64,000 nucleotides of DNA from Pseudomonas sp. JUb42 (GCF_024807945.1 NZ_JANUFD010000015.1:1-64000), one strand, 5' to 3'. Positions 25,415 through 35,005 are shown, counted from the first letter of the stretch. Made by a program: numbers and translations. The notes: a model not told the origin generated them from the letters alone.

Positions 25415-25433
25415 GAATAGAGTCCTTGAGGCG

Positions 25434-26309
25434 TTATTTGGTCGCGCCGGCAATCAGCCCGCGCACGAGGAAACGGTTGAGGAAAATCACCAGCAGAACT
25501 GGCGGCAGCATGGCGACGACACCGGCGGCGTTCATCAGGCCGTAGTCGACGTAGTTGCGGGTGACGAATTCCGGAATCAGCACCGTCAGCGACTTGGTCG
25601 CCAGTGACGGCGAGAACACCAGGGGCACCATGAACTGGCCCCAGGCGCTGAGAAACGTCAGGATCGCCGTGGCGATAAGGCCCGGCGCCGCCAGTGGCAG
25701 GACGATCCGCACCAGGGTGTAGGTACGGCTTGCGCCATCGAGCCAGGCGGCTTCTTCCAGCGACACCGGCAAGGACTGATACACGCTGCGCATCAACCAC
25801 AGGGCCAGGGGCAGGAACGCCGATACGTAGATCAGTGTCACGCCCAGATAAGTGTCGATCAGGTGCAGGGAAATCATCAGGCGGTACAGCGGGATCATCA
25901 CGGTGTAGGCCGGCACGGCCATGCTCGCCACGACGAGGCCGAACAGCAGGTTGCGTCCGGGAAAACGCAGTCTGACGAAGGCATAGCCACCAAAGGCGGC
26001 GGCGACCAGGGTTACCAGGGTCGCGGCGACCGAAGTCACCAGACTGTTGATGAAGGCCCGGGAGAACTGCGGCCACACCGACTGCACTTCATTGCCCTGG
26101 GAGGTGCTGCTGGCACCGAACAGCTTGGCAAAATGCTCCAGGGTCGGGTGTTGTGGCCACAGGCTCAGATGGTCACTGAGCATGTCCTTGGGGTCGGTGA
26201 AACTGGTGATCACCGCCCAGTACACCGGGCCCAGGGACCACAGCACGAGGATGAGCACGGCCAGGGCAAAGCCGCCCTTGCCGAGCAATTGCAGGGTAAG
26301 TTTGCGCAT
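25434..26309 (-). CDS. Sugar ABC transporter permease (MalG type)
   Basis: A 291-residue inner-membrane protein with about six helices and the EAA loop EEAAWLDGASRTYTLVRIVL near residue 195. It starts at the ATG at 26309 that overlaps the stop codon of the other permease (TGATG). Partner of the MalF-type permease at 26309-27217. Confidence 0.94.
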   Translation of the reverse strand: MRKLTLQLLGKGGFALAVLILVLWSLGPVYWAVITSFTDPKDMLSDHLSLWPQHPTLEHFAKLFGASSTSQGNEVQSVWPQFSRAFINSLVTSVAATLVTLVAAAFGGYAFVRLRFPGRNLLFGLVVASMAVPAYTVMIPLYRLMISLHLIDTYLGVTLIYVSAFLPLALWLMRSVYQSLPVSLEEAAWLDGASRTYTLVRIVLPLAAPGLIATAILTFLSAWGQFMVPLVFSPSLATKSLTVLIPEFVTRNYVDYGLMNAAGVVAMLPPVLLVIFLNRFLVRGLIAGATK

Positions 26310-27217
26310 CAGTCGAACCTCGTTTCGCGGTAGACCTTGAGCACGTAGATCATCGAGACCACCAGCGAGGCGATCATCGCCAGGACTGACAGCGCCATGC
26401 CGTAGGAGAACTTGAGGTTCTGGAACGCCGACATGTACACCTGGATGATCAGGCTGCGGGTATCCAGGCTCGAGCCGTTGAGGATCCAGGCTTCGTCGAA
26501 CAGGTTGAAGGCAAACACCGTCGACTGACTGAGGGCGATGGCCAGGCCACCGGCTATCAGGGGCAGGGTGATCATGCGAAAGCACTTGATCCGCCCGGCA
26601 CCGTCCAGCTTCGCCGCTTCATAAAGGTCTGCAGGGATGGCCTGCAACGCCGCCAGCAGGATGATCGCGGTGAGGGGCAACATGCGCCAGACATGGACCA
26701 GCGCCACCAACAGCAAGGCGGTGTTGTGATCGTTGAACCACACCACGTTCTCGTCGAGCAGCCCCACCGCCTTGAGCAGGTTGTTCAGCAGGCCGTAGCT
26801 GGGGTTGTAGATCCACAGCCAGACCAGGGCATTGACCACTGGCGGCAGGCACCAGGGCAGCACCAGTACCGCCAGCAACCACTGCCGACCGCGACGTACC
26901 TTGTTGAGCAACAGGGCTGCGCCCAGGCCGCCGGCCGTCTCCAGGACCACGGCCAGTACCACGTAGACCAAAGTGTTCCAGGTGGCGTGCTGGACGTTGC
27001 TGTCTGTGGTCAGGTTCTGGTAATTGAGCAGCCCGACGAAGGGCGTGCCCGGGCGCATCGGATCGATGCGGTACAGGCTGTCGAGCACTGTGGTTACCAG
27101 CGGTACGAAGACCAGGCTGGCCATCACCAGGATAATCGGCAGCACGTACACCAGCCCAAGCCAGGTCTCACCGGGTACGGGACGCAAGCGCTCCCTGATC
27201 GAGGCTAGAGTCATCAC
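26309..27217 (-). CDS. Sugar ABC transporter permease (MalF type)
   Basis: A 302-residue permease with six predicted helices and the EAA loop YEAAKLDGAGRIKCFRMITL near residue 205. It overlaps the SBP stop by four bases upstream and the second permease by one base downstream, so the importer subunits are translationally coupled. Confidence 0.94.
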   Translation of the reverse strand: MMTLASIRERLRPVPGETWLGLVYVLPIILVMASLVFVPLVTTVLDSLYRIDPMRPGTPFVGLLNYQNLTTDSNVQHATWNTLVYVVLAVVLETAGGLGAALLLNKVRRGRQWLLAVLVLPWCLPPVVNALVWLWIYNPSYGLLNNLLKAVGLLDENVVWFNDHNTALLLVALVHVWRMLPLTAIILLAALQAIPADLYEAAKLDGAGRIKCFRMITLPLIAGGLAIALSQSTVFAFNLFDEAWILNGSSLDTRSLIIQVYMSAFQNLKFSYGMALSVLAMIASLVVSMIYVLKVYRETRFD

Positions 27218-28473
27218 GGCTGCATCGCGCTCTGGGCTTGTTCAGCGATCTGGGCGACCGCCTGGGCAACGGTCAATTGACCTTTCGCCGCCTGGTTCAG
27301 CGCACTGGAAACGGCACTGGTGAATTGCGGATACCAGACCGGAGTACCTTGCTTGAACAGCGGATCGACCAGCCCGGCCTGCTGCAGAATCACGTCACCG
27401 CTCTTGAGCTTGCCTTCGCTGTTGAGCTGCTTGAGCACGCTGGTGCGGGTCGGCAGGTTGCCCAGGGTTTCATAGCTTTCGATCTGGTTCTGCGGCTTGA
27501 TGAACCAGTTGATAAAGGTCTTGGCGCCGTCCTTGTTCTTCGCCGTGGCAGGGATCCCCACGGCCTCAGGCAGGCCGATGGTACGGGCGGTGCCGGTTGT
27601 GGTGAGCATCAATGCTGCGGCGACGTGATCGGCCACCTGGGACTTGGCCGGATCGCTGTAGACCGCGATATTGCCGGCCCAGCCTGCCAGGTCGAACGAG
27701 GCATCGCCTTTCTTGAACAGCTCCTGGACTTCGACGTCTTTCAGGCCGGTCGCCGCCGGGCTGATCAGGCCGGCCTTGAGGGCCTCGACTTCAAAGGCCA
27801 GGGCCTTGTAGCCCGCCGAATCAGGCTTGATGAATTGCGCTTCGAATTTGTCGTTGAACAGCTCCCCGCCAAATACCTTGGTCAACAGATACCATGCCGT
27901 GGCACTGCCTTCGGTGGCCGACAGCGGCAGGGCGATGGGGTACTGGGCAATATTCTTGGCCTTGATCGCCTTGGCATCGGCCAGCAGTTGCTCCGGCGTG
28001 GTCGGTGCCGCAGCGATGCCTGCACGCTTGAGATGGTCGCTGTTATAGATCAGCACCCGGAAGTCGTTGGCGTAGGGCACTGCCAGCAACTGACCGTTGA
28101 ACACGAACAGCTTGGCCGAAGGGATATCGGCAATGGTCGCCGCATCCACTACACCTTCGAGGGGCTGATACCAGTTGGCGGCACCAAACTGCCCGACCCA
28201 TGACCAGTCCATTTCGGTGGCGTCACCGGGCGGGCTGCCGGCGATCATCGACGTGGCGATCTTGGTCAGGATCTGGTCCCAGCCCAGGGTCTGGGTTTCC
28301 AGAGTCGTGCCCGTCTCGGCGGTCAAACGGTCGGTCATGGCCTTGGGCAGAGTGCCCCATGGCGGCAACAGGACTTCAGTGGTGGCGGCAGCGCTGGCCA
28401 TGGTCGCGAACGCCGGAATGGCGAACGACAGGGGCAGCATGACGAGCGAAGCGATCAGATGGCGTCGGAGCAT
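27214..28473 (-). CDS. Sugar ABC transporter substrate-binding protein
   Basis: A 419-residue family 1 extracellular solute-binding protein with a signal peptide (MLRRHLIASLVMLPLSFAIP, cleavage after SAAA region). The mature sequence has the cluster B features, such as DATEMDWSWVGQFGAANWYQ and WFIKPQNQIESYETLGNLPT. It probably binds an amino sugar given the downstream enzymes. An upstream start at 28518 was rejected because it lacks a signal peptide. Confidence 0.93.
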   Translation of the reverse strand: MLRRHLIASLVMLPLSFAIPAFATMASAAATTEVLLPPWGTLPKAMTDRLTAETGTTLETQTLGWDQILTKIATSMIAGSPPGDATEMDWSWVGQFGAANWYQPLEGVVDAATIADIPSAKLFVFNGQLLAVPYANDFRVLIYNSDHLKRAGIAAAPTTPEQLLADAKAIKAKNIAQYPIALPLSATEGSATAWYLLTKVFGGELFNDKFEAQFIKPDSAGYKALAFEVEALKAGLISPAATGLKDVEVQELFKKGDASFDLAGWAGNIAVYSDPAKSQVADHVAAALMLTTTGTARTIGLPEAVGIPATAKNKDGAKTFINWFIKPQNQIESYETLGNLPTRTSVLKQLNSEGKLKSGDVILQQAGLVDPLFKQGTPVWYPQFTSAVSSALNQAAKGQLTVAQAVAQIAEQAQSAMQP

Positions 28474-28483
28474 GGCAAAACCT

Positions 28484-29455
28484 CTACATCGGAAAAGGGG
28501 AGGTTGATGGCAGTGCAAGGGTGTTGTGCAGGCTTGAAGACAGGTGTTCTATCCACTGGTTATCGGGGTTCCATCCCGCGTTATGAGCTGCGCGCCAGAG
28601 TGCACCGCCTACCGGCGGCAGGCGTGGCGGGCAGGGGGCTGTGCCCAGGCGTTTATGCAGGTATTCGTTGATCATCGGATTGGCAAAAATGCCCCCGGCA
28701 TAGCTCCAGACCGGCGCGCCTGGTTCACCGATTGCTCGCCAGGCAGCCGTGACGTGTTCGGCCAGGTGCCCGGCAGCGGCCTGCAGTACAGCGATGGCTG
28801 CGCTGTCACCCGCGTCGGCCCAGGCTGATACCTGCTGGGCCAATGCCGCGACGCTGGCGCGACGGTTATCCCGTTCATAGACCCAGCCCGCCAGTTGCTC
28901 GGGGGCGAGTTGTAGATGATTGAGCAGGGCCTGGGTCAATCGCGCCTGGCTGTCCCGTCCGTCAAGGGTGCGACTGGCAATGACCAGCGCCTGCAAGCCA
29001 ATCCAATAGGCGCTGCCTTCGTCGCCGAAAACGTCACCCCAGCCACCGACCCGCACATGGGGCGCGTCAGGTTCATTGCGACTGGCCCAGGCCATGGAAC
29101 CGGTGCCCGCCAGTATCAGCACGCCTGCTGAACGGCCGGTAAAGGCACCGTCGAAAGCGATGCGCACGTCGTTTTCCACCGTCACCGGGCAGCGCAGGGC
29201 TTGCCGGGCAATGTCCTGCTGGACAAGAGAGCACTCGGGCAGTTCGCCGTGCAGGGGCAGGCCCAATGCGGCCGCCGCGAGGGGCAGATCGGCGACTGAC
29301 GTCAGCAGCGCTTTGAGCTGACGTTGCCAGTCAGTGTTGGCCACCGGGTCGAGTCCGCTGGCCACTTCAAGCTTGAGCACCTGGCCCTGGCGATCAGCGA
29401 TTGCCAGAAGGGTTTTCGAGCCTCCGCTGTCCAGTCCCAGGATGCACGTGTTCAT
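28484..29455 (-). CDS. BadF/BadG-type N-acetylhexosamine/hexosamine kinase
   Basis: A 323-residue ASKHA-fold kinase. Phosphate-1 motif LGLDSGGSKTLLAI at the N-terminus, ENDVRIAFDGAFTG near 105, ILAGTGSMAW near 125, and the adenosine motif YAGGIFANPMINEYL near 275. The closest known role is N-acetylglucosamine kinase of this family, which phosphorylates at C6. In this operon the acceptor is more likely galactosamine or its N-acetyl form. It starts within the last codon of the DeoR gene (4-bp overlap). Confidence 0.9.
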   Translation of the reverse strand: MNTCILGLDSGGSKTLLAIADRQGQVLKLEVASGLDPVANTDWQRQLKALLTSVADLPLAAAALGLPLHGELPECSLVQQDIARQALRCPVTVENDVRIAFDGAFTGRSAGVLILAGTGSMAWASRNEPDAPHVRVGGWGDVFGDEGSAYWIGLQALVIASRTLDGRDSQARLTQALLNHLQLAPEQLAGWVYERDNRRASVAALAQQVSAWADAGDSAAIAVLQAAAGHLAEHVTAAWRAIGEPGAPVWSYAGGIFANPMINEYLHKRLGTAPCPPRLPPVGGALWRAAHNAGWNPDNQWIEHLSSSLHNTLALPSTSPFPM

Positions 29456-30252
29456 GCCTTGATATCCTCGGCGGCCAGGGCCTGGGCTGAGCCCTTGAGC
29501 AGCGGGCTGCCCAGTTCTTGCAGGCGTGCCTGCCATTTGCCGGACAGTTGCTCGTCGCTGATGACCGTCAGTGCCGGGCTCAGCGGGGCGACGCGGTACG
29601 TCAGGCGTTGGTCGAACTTGCTGGAGTCGACCAGCAGCAGCGTAGTGCCCGCCCGGGCCAGCATCTTCTGGTTGAGCTGTGCCTCACTGGCGTCGAGGCT
29701 GTAGATGCAGGCATCCGGGGCAATGGCGCCGGCGCCCAGAAACAGCTGGTCGAACCAGAGGTTTTCGATCATCGCTTCGGCCAGGGCGCCGACCATCGAG
29801 GCGTTCTCTGCACGCAATTGCCCGCCCAGCAGCACGATGGTGATGCCGGGGGTATTCATCAGCACCTGGGCAACGTTCAGGCAGTTGGTGAATACCGACA
29901 GAGGCAGCGGGTCCAGACGCAGGCGCCGGGCCAGTTGCAGGACCGTGGTCCCGGCGTCGAGAAAGATCGACGAGCCGGGGACGATCTGCTCGTAGGCCAC
30001 TTCGGCAATCGCCCGCTTGGCGAACAGGTTCTGGTTTTCCCGCAGGTCGAAGGCGACTTCGACGCCAGCGCTCTTGGCGATGCGGGCGCCACCATGGGTA
30101 CGGTGGATGGTGCCGTCGGCTTCCAGGCTCAACAGGTCCCGGCGCACTGTGGCCAGGGACGCATCGGCGATATCGGCGATGGTCTGGATGGTGCTCTCGC
30201 CATGGCTGTACAGGTGCTGGCAGATCAGCGAAAGGCGTTCGTCTTTGGTCAC
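29452..30252 (-). CDS. DeoR-family transcriptional repressor
   Basis: A 266-residue regulator with the N-terminal HTH (TIQTIADIADASLATVRRDL at about 18-38) and a C-terminal sugar-phosphate sensing domain with IFLDAGTTVLQLARRL and VFTNCLNVAQVL. It is the first gene of the leftward operon and divergent from the KbaZ-like gene. It is expected to bind the 132-bp gap between them and to be released by a phosphorylated sugar intermediate, as AgaR is. It is not named agaR here because the substrate is inferred. Confidence 0.93.
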   Translation of the reverse strand: MTKDERLSLICQHLYSHGESTIQTIADIADASLATVRRDLLSLEADGTIHRTHGGARIAKSAGVEVAFDLRENQNLFAKRAIAEVAYEQIVPGSSIFLDAGTTVLQLARRLRLDPLPLSVFTNCLNVAQVLMNTPGITIVLLGGQLRAENASMVGALAEAMIENLWFDQLFLGAGAIAPDACIYSLDASEAQLNQKMLARAGTTLLLVDSSKFDQRLTYRVAPLSPALTVISDEQLSGKWQARLQELGSPLLKGSAQALAAEDIKA

Positions 30253-30265
30253 TGTGAATGCTCGT

Positions 30266-30337
30266 TAGTGATTCATTGGATTGAAATATAGAGATTAAAA
30301 AATCACTGTCAATCAAATTTATGATTGATTTTGATCG
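30266..30337. promoter_or_regulatory. Divergent control region with repeated TGATT/AATCA elements
   Basis: The AT-rich gap between the DeoR and KbaZ-like genes holds five TGATT or AATCA pentamers (30269, 30301, 30311, 30322, 30326), including an overlapping ATGATTGATTTTGATC run. DeoR-type operators are commonly repeated AT-rich elements, so this is the probable operator region for both transcripts. Confidence 0.5.
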
Positions 30338-30384
30338 TTTGGCTCTCGTAAGGTGACCTCCCATGTTATCGAGAGGCACTGGTC

Positions 30385-31701
30385 ATGCAGGCTCATTATC
30401 TTCAAAAACTGGTGGATGCTCATGCACACGGCAAACCGACAGGGATTACTTCCGTGTGCTCGGCCCATGCTCTGGTGATCGAGGCGGCGTTGCGCGAAGC
30501 GCTGACTGATGCGGGACCGGTGCTGATCGAGGCGACCTGCAACCAGGTCAATCATGAGGGCGGCTACACCGGCATGACCCCGACGGACTTTCGCCAGTTT
30601 GTCCTGGGCATTGTCGAGCGGGTGGGTTTTGATCCCCGGCGCCTGATATTGGGCGGTGATCATCTGGGGCCCAACCCCTGGAAGGATTTGTCTGCAGAGC
30701 AGGCCATGGCCAGGGCCGAGCTGATGCTGGAAGCCTATGCGCGGGCCGGTTTTTCCAAAATTCACCTGGACGCCAGCATGGCCTGTGCAGGCGAAAGCGA
30801 TCCGTTGCCTGGGGCCGTTATTGCCGAGCGCGCGGCCCGCTTGGCCGCTGTGGTCGAGCGTACGGTCAGCGCTGCCGGGATGCCGCTGCCGGTGTATGTG
30901 ATCGGCACTGAGGTGCCAGTGCCGGGCGGGGCGCTGGAAAAGGTCGAAGACCTGGCGGTCACCACGCCCGAAGACGCTCGGGAAACCCTGGCGTTGCACC
31001 GCCAGGCCTTCGCCGCCCTCGGCCTGCAAAGCGCCTATGGGCGGGTGGTCGGACTGGTGGTGCAGCCCGGCGTTGAGTTCGGCAATGAAAACGTGGTGGT
31101 CTATCAGGCCGACAAGGCCCGTGAGCTTAGTGCTGTTCTGCAGCAGGAACCCCAGGTGGTATTTGAAGCCCACTCCACCGACTACCAGCCAGTCTCCGCA
31201 CTGAGCGGGCTGGTTCACGATGGCTTTGCCATCCTCAAGGTCGGCCCCGGCCTGACTTTCGCCCTGCGCGAGGCGTTGTATGCCCTGGACCAGATTGCCG
31301 CGACGCTCCAGCTATTGCCTGAAGACAAGCAGCTGTACCGGGTCATGGAGACGTTGATGCAGAACGACCCCCATCACTGGAACAAGTATTACCACGGTGA
31401 CGAGGCAGCGCTGCGGCTGCAGCGGCATTTCAGCTACAGCGACCGCATCCGCTATTACTGGCCGTTCGAGACCGCGAGCGAGGCGGTGGATCAACTATTC
31501 GCCGCACTGGGCGATCGGCCCATAGCGGAAACGCTGGTCAGTCAATACCTGCCGCAGATCTATCCGCAGGTGGCCAACGGCGCAGGAGATACCACGGCCA
31601 GAGGGCTGGTGCTGGCGGTCATTACCCGGGTGTTGCGCCAGTATCGTGAGGCGTGTGGCGGGGTGGCGGGTCAGGCGCGCCAAAACGGTCGCAAACCCTG
31701 A
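30385..31701 (+). CDS. GatZ/KbaZ-like protein (tagatose-bisphosphate aldolase subunit family; possible tagatose-6-phosphate 4-epimerase)
   Basis: A 438-residue TIM-barrel protein. Family segments are EATCNQVNHEGGYTGMTP, LGGDHLGPNPW, IHLDASMACAGE, IGTEVPVPGGA, VFEAHSTDYQ and ILKVGPGLTFALREALYAL. E. coli KbaZ/GatZ assist the catalytic aldolase subunits KbaY/GatY, but no KbaY partner is present here. Some GatZ-family proteins have been shown to be sugar 4-epimerases (tagaturonate or tagatose-6-phosphate), which would fit a stand-alone gene. Divergent from the DeoR gene. Confidence 0.9.
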   Translation: MQAHYLQKLVDAHAHGKPTGITSVCSAHALVIEAALREALTDAGPVLIEATCNQVNHEGGYTGMTPTDFRQFVLGIVERVGFDPRRLILGGDHLGPNPWKDLSAEQAMARAELMLEAYARAGFSKIHLDASMACAGESDPLPGAVIAERAARLAAVVERTVSAAGMPLPVYVIGTEVPVPGGALEKVEDLAVTTPEDARETLALHRQAFAALGLQSAYGRVVGLVVQPGVEFGNENVVVYQADKARELSAVLQQEPQVVFEAHSTDYQPVSALSGLVHDGFAILKVGPGLTFALREALYALDQIAATLQLLPEDKQLYRVMETLMQNDPHHWNKYYHGDEAALRLQRHFSYSDRIRYYWPFETASEAVDQLFAALGDRPIAETLVSQYLPQIYPQVANGAGDTTARGLVLAVITRVLRQYREACGGVAGQARQNGRKP

Positions 31702-32042
31702 GCAGACCGAGTGCACCCGCCGATTGACTACACACTGCAACAGGGCTCATCGAACGGGCTTGGGTTCGGCTGGCTTCACGGCCGCTCACACGCTGAGGTG
31801 TCACGCAATGCCGATCGGCTGATCCTCACTCATACGGTGTCGTTGTTTTAGAGGTGATCTGGGCCGATCCTTCGGCCCGCTCTGCCTTCCCCAGCCAGCC
31901 AGTACAGCCTGCATATCTGCTATGCAGGTCATGCTCTTAGGCCGCTCCGTTGTTCCCCGCATACTCAAACCACGGCGTTCGCTAGTAACGACGCCGTTTC
32001 CTATACCAAAAACAAAAGCGCACCAGCGCGACGGAGATCGGT
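31702..32042. other. Intergenic region upstream of the MFS/ThDP operon
   Basis: About 340 bp without a credible gene on either strand. It ends in the GGAG ribosome-binding site of the MFS gene and must contain the promoter of that operon. No clear hairpin terminator for the upstream gene was seen. Confidence 0.6.
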
Positions 32043-33284
32043 ATGCAGTCTTGGTACAGCAGTATGGCGCCCAACCAGCGTAAGACGTTCTGGGCATGCT
32101 TCATGGGGTGGGCGCTGGATGCGATGGACGTTCAACTGTTCGCGTTTGTGATTCCAACGCTATTGGCCGTCTGGGGGATGACCAAGGCCGAGGCAGGCGT
32201 GATCAGCACCGCCGCCCTGGTCTCATCCGCCATCGGCGGCGTTATCGCAGGGGTACTTGCCGACCGTATTGGCCGTGTAAAAGTCCTGAAGCTGGCAATC
32301 CTCTGGTTTTCACTCTTCACCGGTTTATCGGCCCTGACCGACTCCTTTCACCAGCTCTTGCTGACTCGCAGCCTGCAGGGTCTGGGGTTTGGCGGCGAGT
32401 GGGCAGCGGGCGCCGTATTGATCGGCGAGGTGGTCGACAAACGCATTCGCGGGCGTGCAGTTGGCTCGGTGCAGGCCGGCTGGCCGGTGGGCTATGCCTT
32501 GGCTGCGTTGGCTTACTGGGTGACCTTCAGCCTGCTTCCTGATCACACCGCCTGGCGGGTACTGTTTGTTATTGGCCTGCTGCCGGGGTTCATGGTGCTG
32601 TGGATGCGTCGCAACATTCACGAGTCCGAAGCCTTCGAGGCCGCGACCGAGTACCGTGAGAAGACATCCATGTGGGCCACGTTCGCGCTGATTTTTTCGC
32701 CGAGCATTTTACCCCGTACCGTGATGGCTTCTCTCATGGCAGCAGGTGCTTTGGGTGGCAACTACACCATCCTTACGTGGCTCGTAACCTACCTGCGCGA
32801 GACCCAGGGCCTGACCATCAGCATGACCACCTTGTATCTGGCAGTGAACATCTTTGGTTCCTTCTGCGGATATATCTGCATGGCTCATTTGAGTGACGCA
32901 CTGGGTCGCAGGAAGACTTTCGCACTGTCGGCGGCGGGCGCGACTGTGACCGTCCTGGCGTACACACAATTGCACCTGCCCATGTGGAGTTTGCTGTTGC
33001 TGGGCTTTCCGCTGGGCTTTTTTCAATCCGGGATCGTGTCAGGAATGGGCGCGTGTTTCACCGAGCTATTTCCTGCCCAGATCCGTGGCAGCGCAGGCGG
33101 TTTCTCCTACAACTTCGGTCGGGGCATCGGCGCATTGGTGCCTGCCGGAGTAGGGCTGACCAGTGCTTCCTTTGGCCTCGCAGCGTCCATTGGGGTATGG
33201 GCTGCATGTTCTTACGTCGTTGTGTTTGTCGTCGCGCTATTTCTGCCGGAAACCCGTAACCAGGAACTCGAAATCCATGTCTGA
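32043..33284 (+). CDS. MFS transporter, carboxylic/aromatic acid:H+ symporter type
   Basis: A 413-residue, 12-helix transporter. The opening WACFMGWALDAMDVQLFAF and the loop LADRIGRVKVLKL are typical of the sialate/shikimate/aromatic acid symporter branch (SHS/AAHS), which carries organic acids. The stop codon overlaps the start of the ThDP enzyme gene by eight bases, so it should import the substrate of that pathway. Confidence 0.92.
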   Translation: MQSWYSSMAPNQRKTFWACFMGWALDAMDVQLFAFVIPTLLAVWGMTKAEAGVISTAALVSSAIGGVIAGVLADRIGRVKVLKLAILWFSLFTGLSALTDSFHQLLLTRSLQGLGFGGEWAAGAVLIGEVVDKRIRGRAVGSVQAGWPVGYALAALAYWVTFSLLPDHTAWRVLFVIGLLPGFMVLWMRRNIHESEAFEAATEYREKTSMWATFALIFSPSILPRTVMASLMAAGALGGNYTILTWLVTYLRETQGLTISMTTLYLAVNIFGSFCGYICMAHLSDALGRRKTFALSAAGATVTVLAYTQLHLPMWSLLLLGFPLGFFQSGIVSGMGACFTELFPAQIRGSAGGFSYNFGRGIGALVPAGVGLTSASFGLAASIGVWAACSYVVVFVVALFLPETRNQELEIHV

Positions 33285-34935
33285 TTCCAAGCAACCGCGT
33301 AATGGCGGCCAGATCCTCGTCGAGGCGTTGCTGCGCAATGCCGTGGACACCCTTTATTGCGTACCGGGTGAGAGCTACTTGCCGGTACTTGACGCACTGT
33401 GCGACGCGCCAGCAATCCGCACGATTGTCACCCGACATGAGGGCGCAGCGTCGAACATGGCAGATGCCTATGGCAAGCTGACCGGGCGCCCGGGCATCTG
33501 TTTCGTTACCCGCGGCCCTGGTGCGACCCATGCCAGCAACGGCGTTCACACCGCCATGCAGGATTCGACCCCCATGATCCTGTTCGTGGGCCAGATCGAA
33601 AGTGGCTTCAAGGGCCGAGAGGCGTTCCAGGAAGTCGACTACGCACAGATGTTTGGCGGCCTGGCCAAGTGGGCAACCGAAATTGACAGCATCGAGCGCA
33701 TTCCGGAAATTGTCAGCAAAGCGTTCAGCATCGCGCTCTCAGGTCGTCCCGGTCCGGTGGTGATCGGTCTTCCTGAAGAAGTGTTGTTCGGCAGCGCGAT
33801 GGTGGCTGACGTGCCTGCGGTGCAGGTCGCTCAAGGCGCGCCAGATCCGGCCTCCCTGCCGCGTCTGCGCCAATTGCTGGCGGCCGCCAAGAGGCCGTTG
33901 GTGATCGTGGGAGGGACTGGCTGGGATGTCGAAGCCACCCAAGCCTTGCAGCGTTTCGTTGAGGCGAACAATCTGCCGGTGGCCGCATCATTCCGCCGCC
34001 AGGATCTGCTGGACAATCGGGACCCGCACTACGTGGGTCAACTCGGCCTGGGCTCGTCGCCTAAATTGTTGGAGCGGGTGAAGAATGCGGATCTGCTTCT
34101 GGTGATCGGCTCGCGTCTGAGTGAAACCGTTTCTCAGGCCTATGCATTGATCGAAAGCCCGCTTCCCCAGCAAACGCTGGTTCATGTGCATCCGGATCCC
34201 GAAGAGCTGAACCGGGTGTACCTGGCCGAACTGCCGATCCTGAGCGCTTTGCGCACCTTCGCCGCCGCCGCCGAACAGCTTGAGCCTGTTGAGAGCCTTG
34301 CCTGGCAGGATTGGACCGCTGCTGCTCGCGCTGATTATCTGGAGCATTCCACGCCACCCAAGCCCCATCCGCAGTTGGCGGGCGTCGATATGGGCGCCGT
34401 CATGGCTCACCTCGACAAGGTGCTGCCGGACAATGCCGTGATCAGCAATGGCGCTGGCAACTACACCGTGTGGGTGCATCGCTTCTATCGCTATCGCCAG
34501 CCGGCCACGGAACTGGCGCCAACCAACGGTGCCATGGGGTACGGGTTGCCGGCTGCCATCGCTGCGAAACTGCATGCCCCTGAACGGACAGTGGTGTGCT
34601 TTGCCGGTGATGGCTGTTTCATGATGTATCCGCAGGAGTTGGCGACGGCGATGCAGTTCAACGCGCCGATCGTGGTCATTGTCGTCAACAACGGCATGCT
34701 GGGAACCATCCGTATGCACCAGGAGCGTGAGTACCCAGGGCGCCTGTCGGCCACTGCGCTGATCAATCCGGATTTCATTGCTTTCGCCAAATCATTTGGC
34801 GCACACGCAGAGCTTGTGGAGCGTACCGAGGACTTTGCAGGCGCTTTCGAGCGTGCACAGCAAGCAGGCGTCGCCGCGTTGATCGAGTTGCGGGTCGATC
34901 CAAAGCAGATTACCCCTCAGGCACGCCTTGATTGA
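33277..34935 (+). CDS. Thiamine diphosphate-dependent enzyme (acetolactate synthase/2-oxoacid decarboxylase family)
   Basis: A 552-residue three-domain ThDP enzyme. The catalytic Glu is in TRHEGAASNMADAYG near residue 50, the central domain has PLVIVGGTGWD, and the ThDP/Mg motif is GDGCFMMYPQELATAMQFNA followed by NNGMLG. No regulatory subunit gene is adjacent, and it is paired with an aldehyde dehydrogenase, so decarboxylation of a 2-oxo acid to an aldehyde is more likely than acetolactate synthesis. Start at the ATG at 33277 overlapping the MFS gene. Confidence 0.9.
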   Translation: MSDSKQPRNGGQILVEALLRNAVDTLYCVPGESYLPVLDALCDAPAIRTIVTRHEGAASNMADAYGKLTGRPGICFVTRGPGATHASNGVHTAMQDSTPMILFVGQIESGFKGREAFQEVDYAQMFGGLAKWATEIDSIERIPEIVSKAFSIALSGRPGPVVIGLPEEVLFGSAMVADVPAVQVAQGAPDPASLPRLRQLLAAAKRPLVIVGGTGWDVEATQALQRFVEANNLPVAASFRRQDLLDNRDPHYVGQLGLGSSPKLLERVKNADLLLVIGSRLSETVSQAYALIESPLPQQTLVHVHPDPEELNRVYLAELPILSALRTFAAAAEQLEPVESLAWQDWTAAARADYLEHSTPPKPHPQLAGVDMGAVMAHLDKVLPDNAVISNGAGNYTVWVHRFYRYRQPATELAPTNGAMGYGLPAAIAAKLHAPERTVVCFAGDGCFMMYPQELATAMQFNAPIVVIVVNNGMLGTIRMHQEREYPGRLSATALINPDFIAFAKSFGAHAELVERTEDFAGAFERAQQAGVAALIELRVDPKQITPQARLD

Positions 34936-35005
34936 TACCCAGGCTTGCCAGCGAACCTGAGCAGCACTTTTTCCCGGCCCACGGCTGCCGGTCAAGGAAT
35001 ACGTT

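Noticed and set aside
24368..25420. 350-codon open frame opposite the SIS-domain gene
   Set aside because: The minus-strand gene has clear SIS motifs and operon context; the plus frame has none.
27238..28203. 321-codon open frame opposite the sugar SBP gene
   Set aside because: The opposite strand encodes a full substrate-binding protein with signal peptide.
33277..34935. Housekeeping acetolactate synthase large subunit (ilvI/ilvB)
   Set aside because: No small subunit gene follows, and the gene is coupled to a transporter and an aldehyde dehydrogenase.
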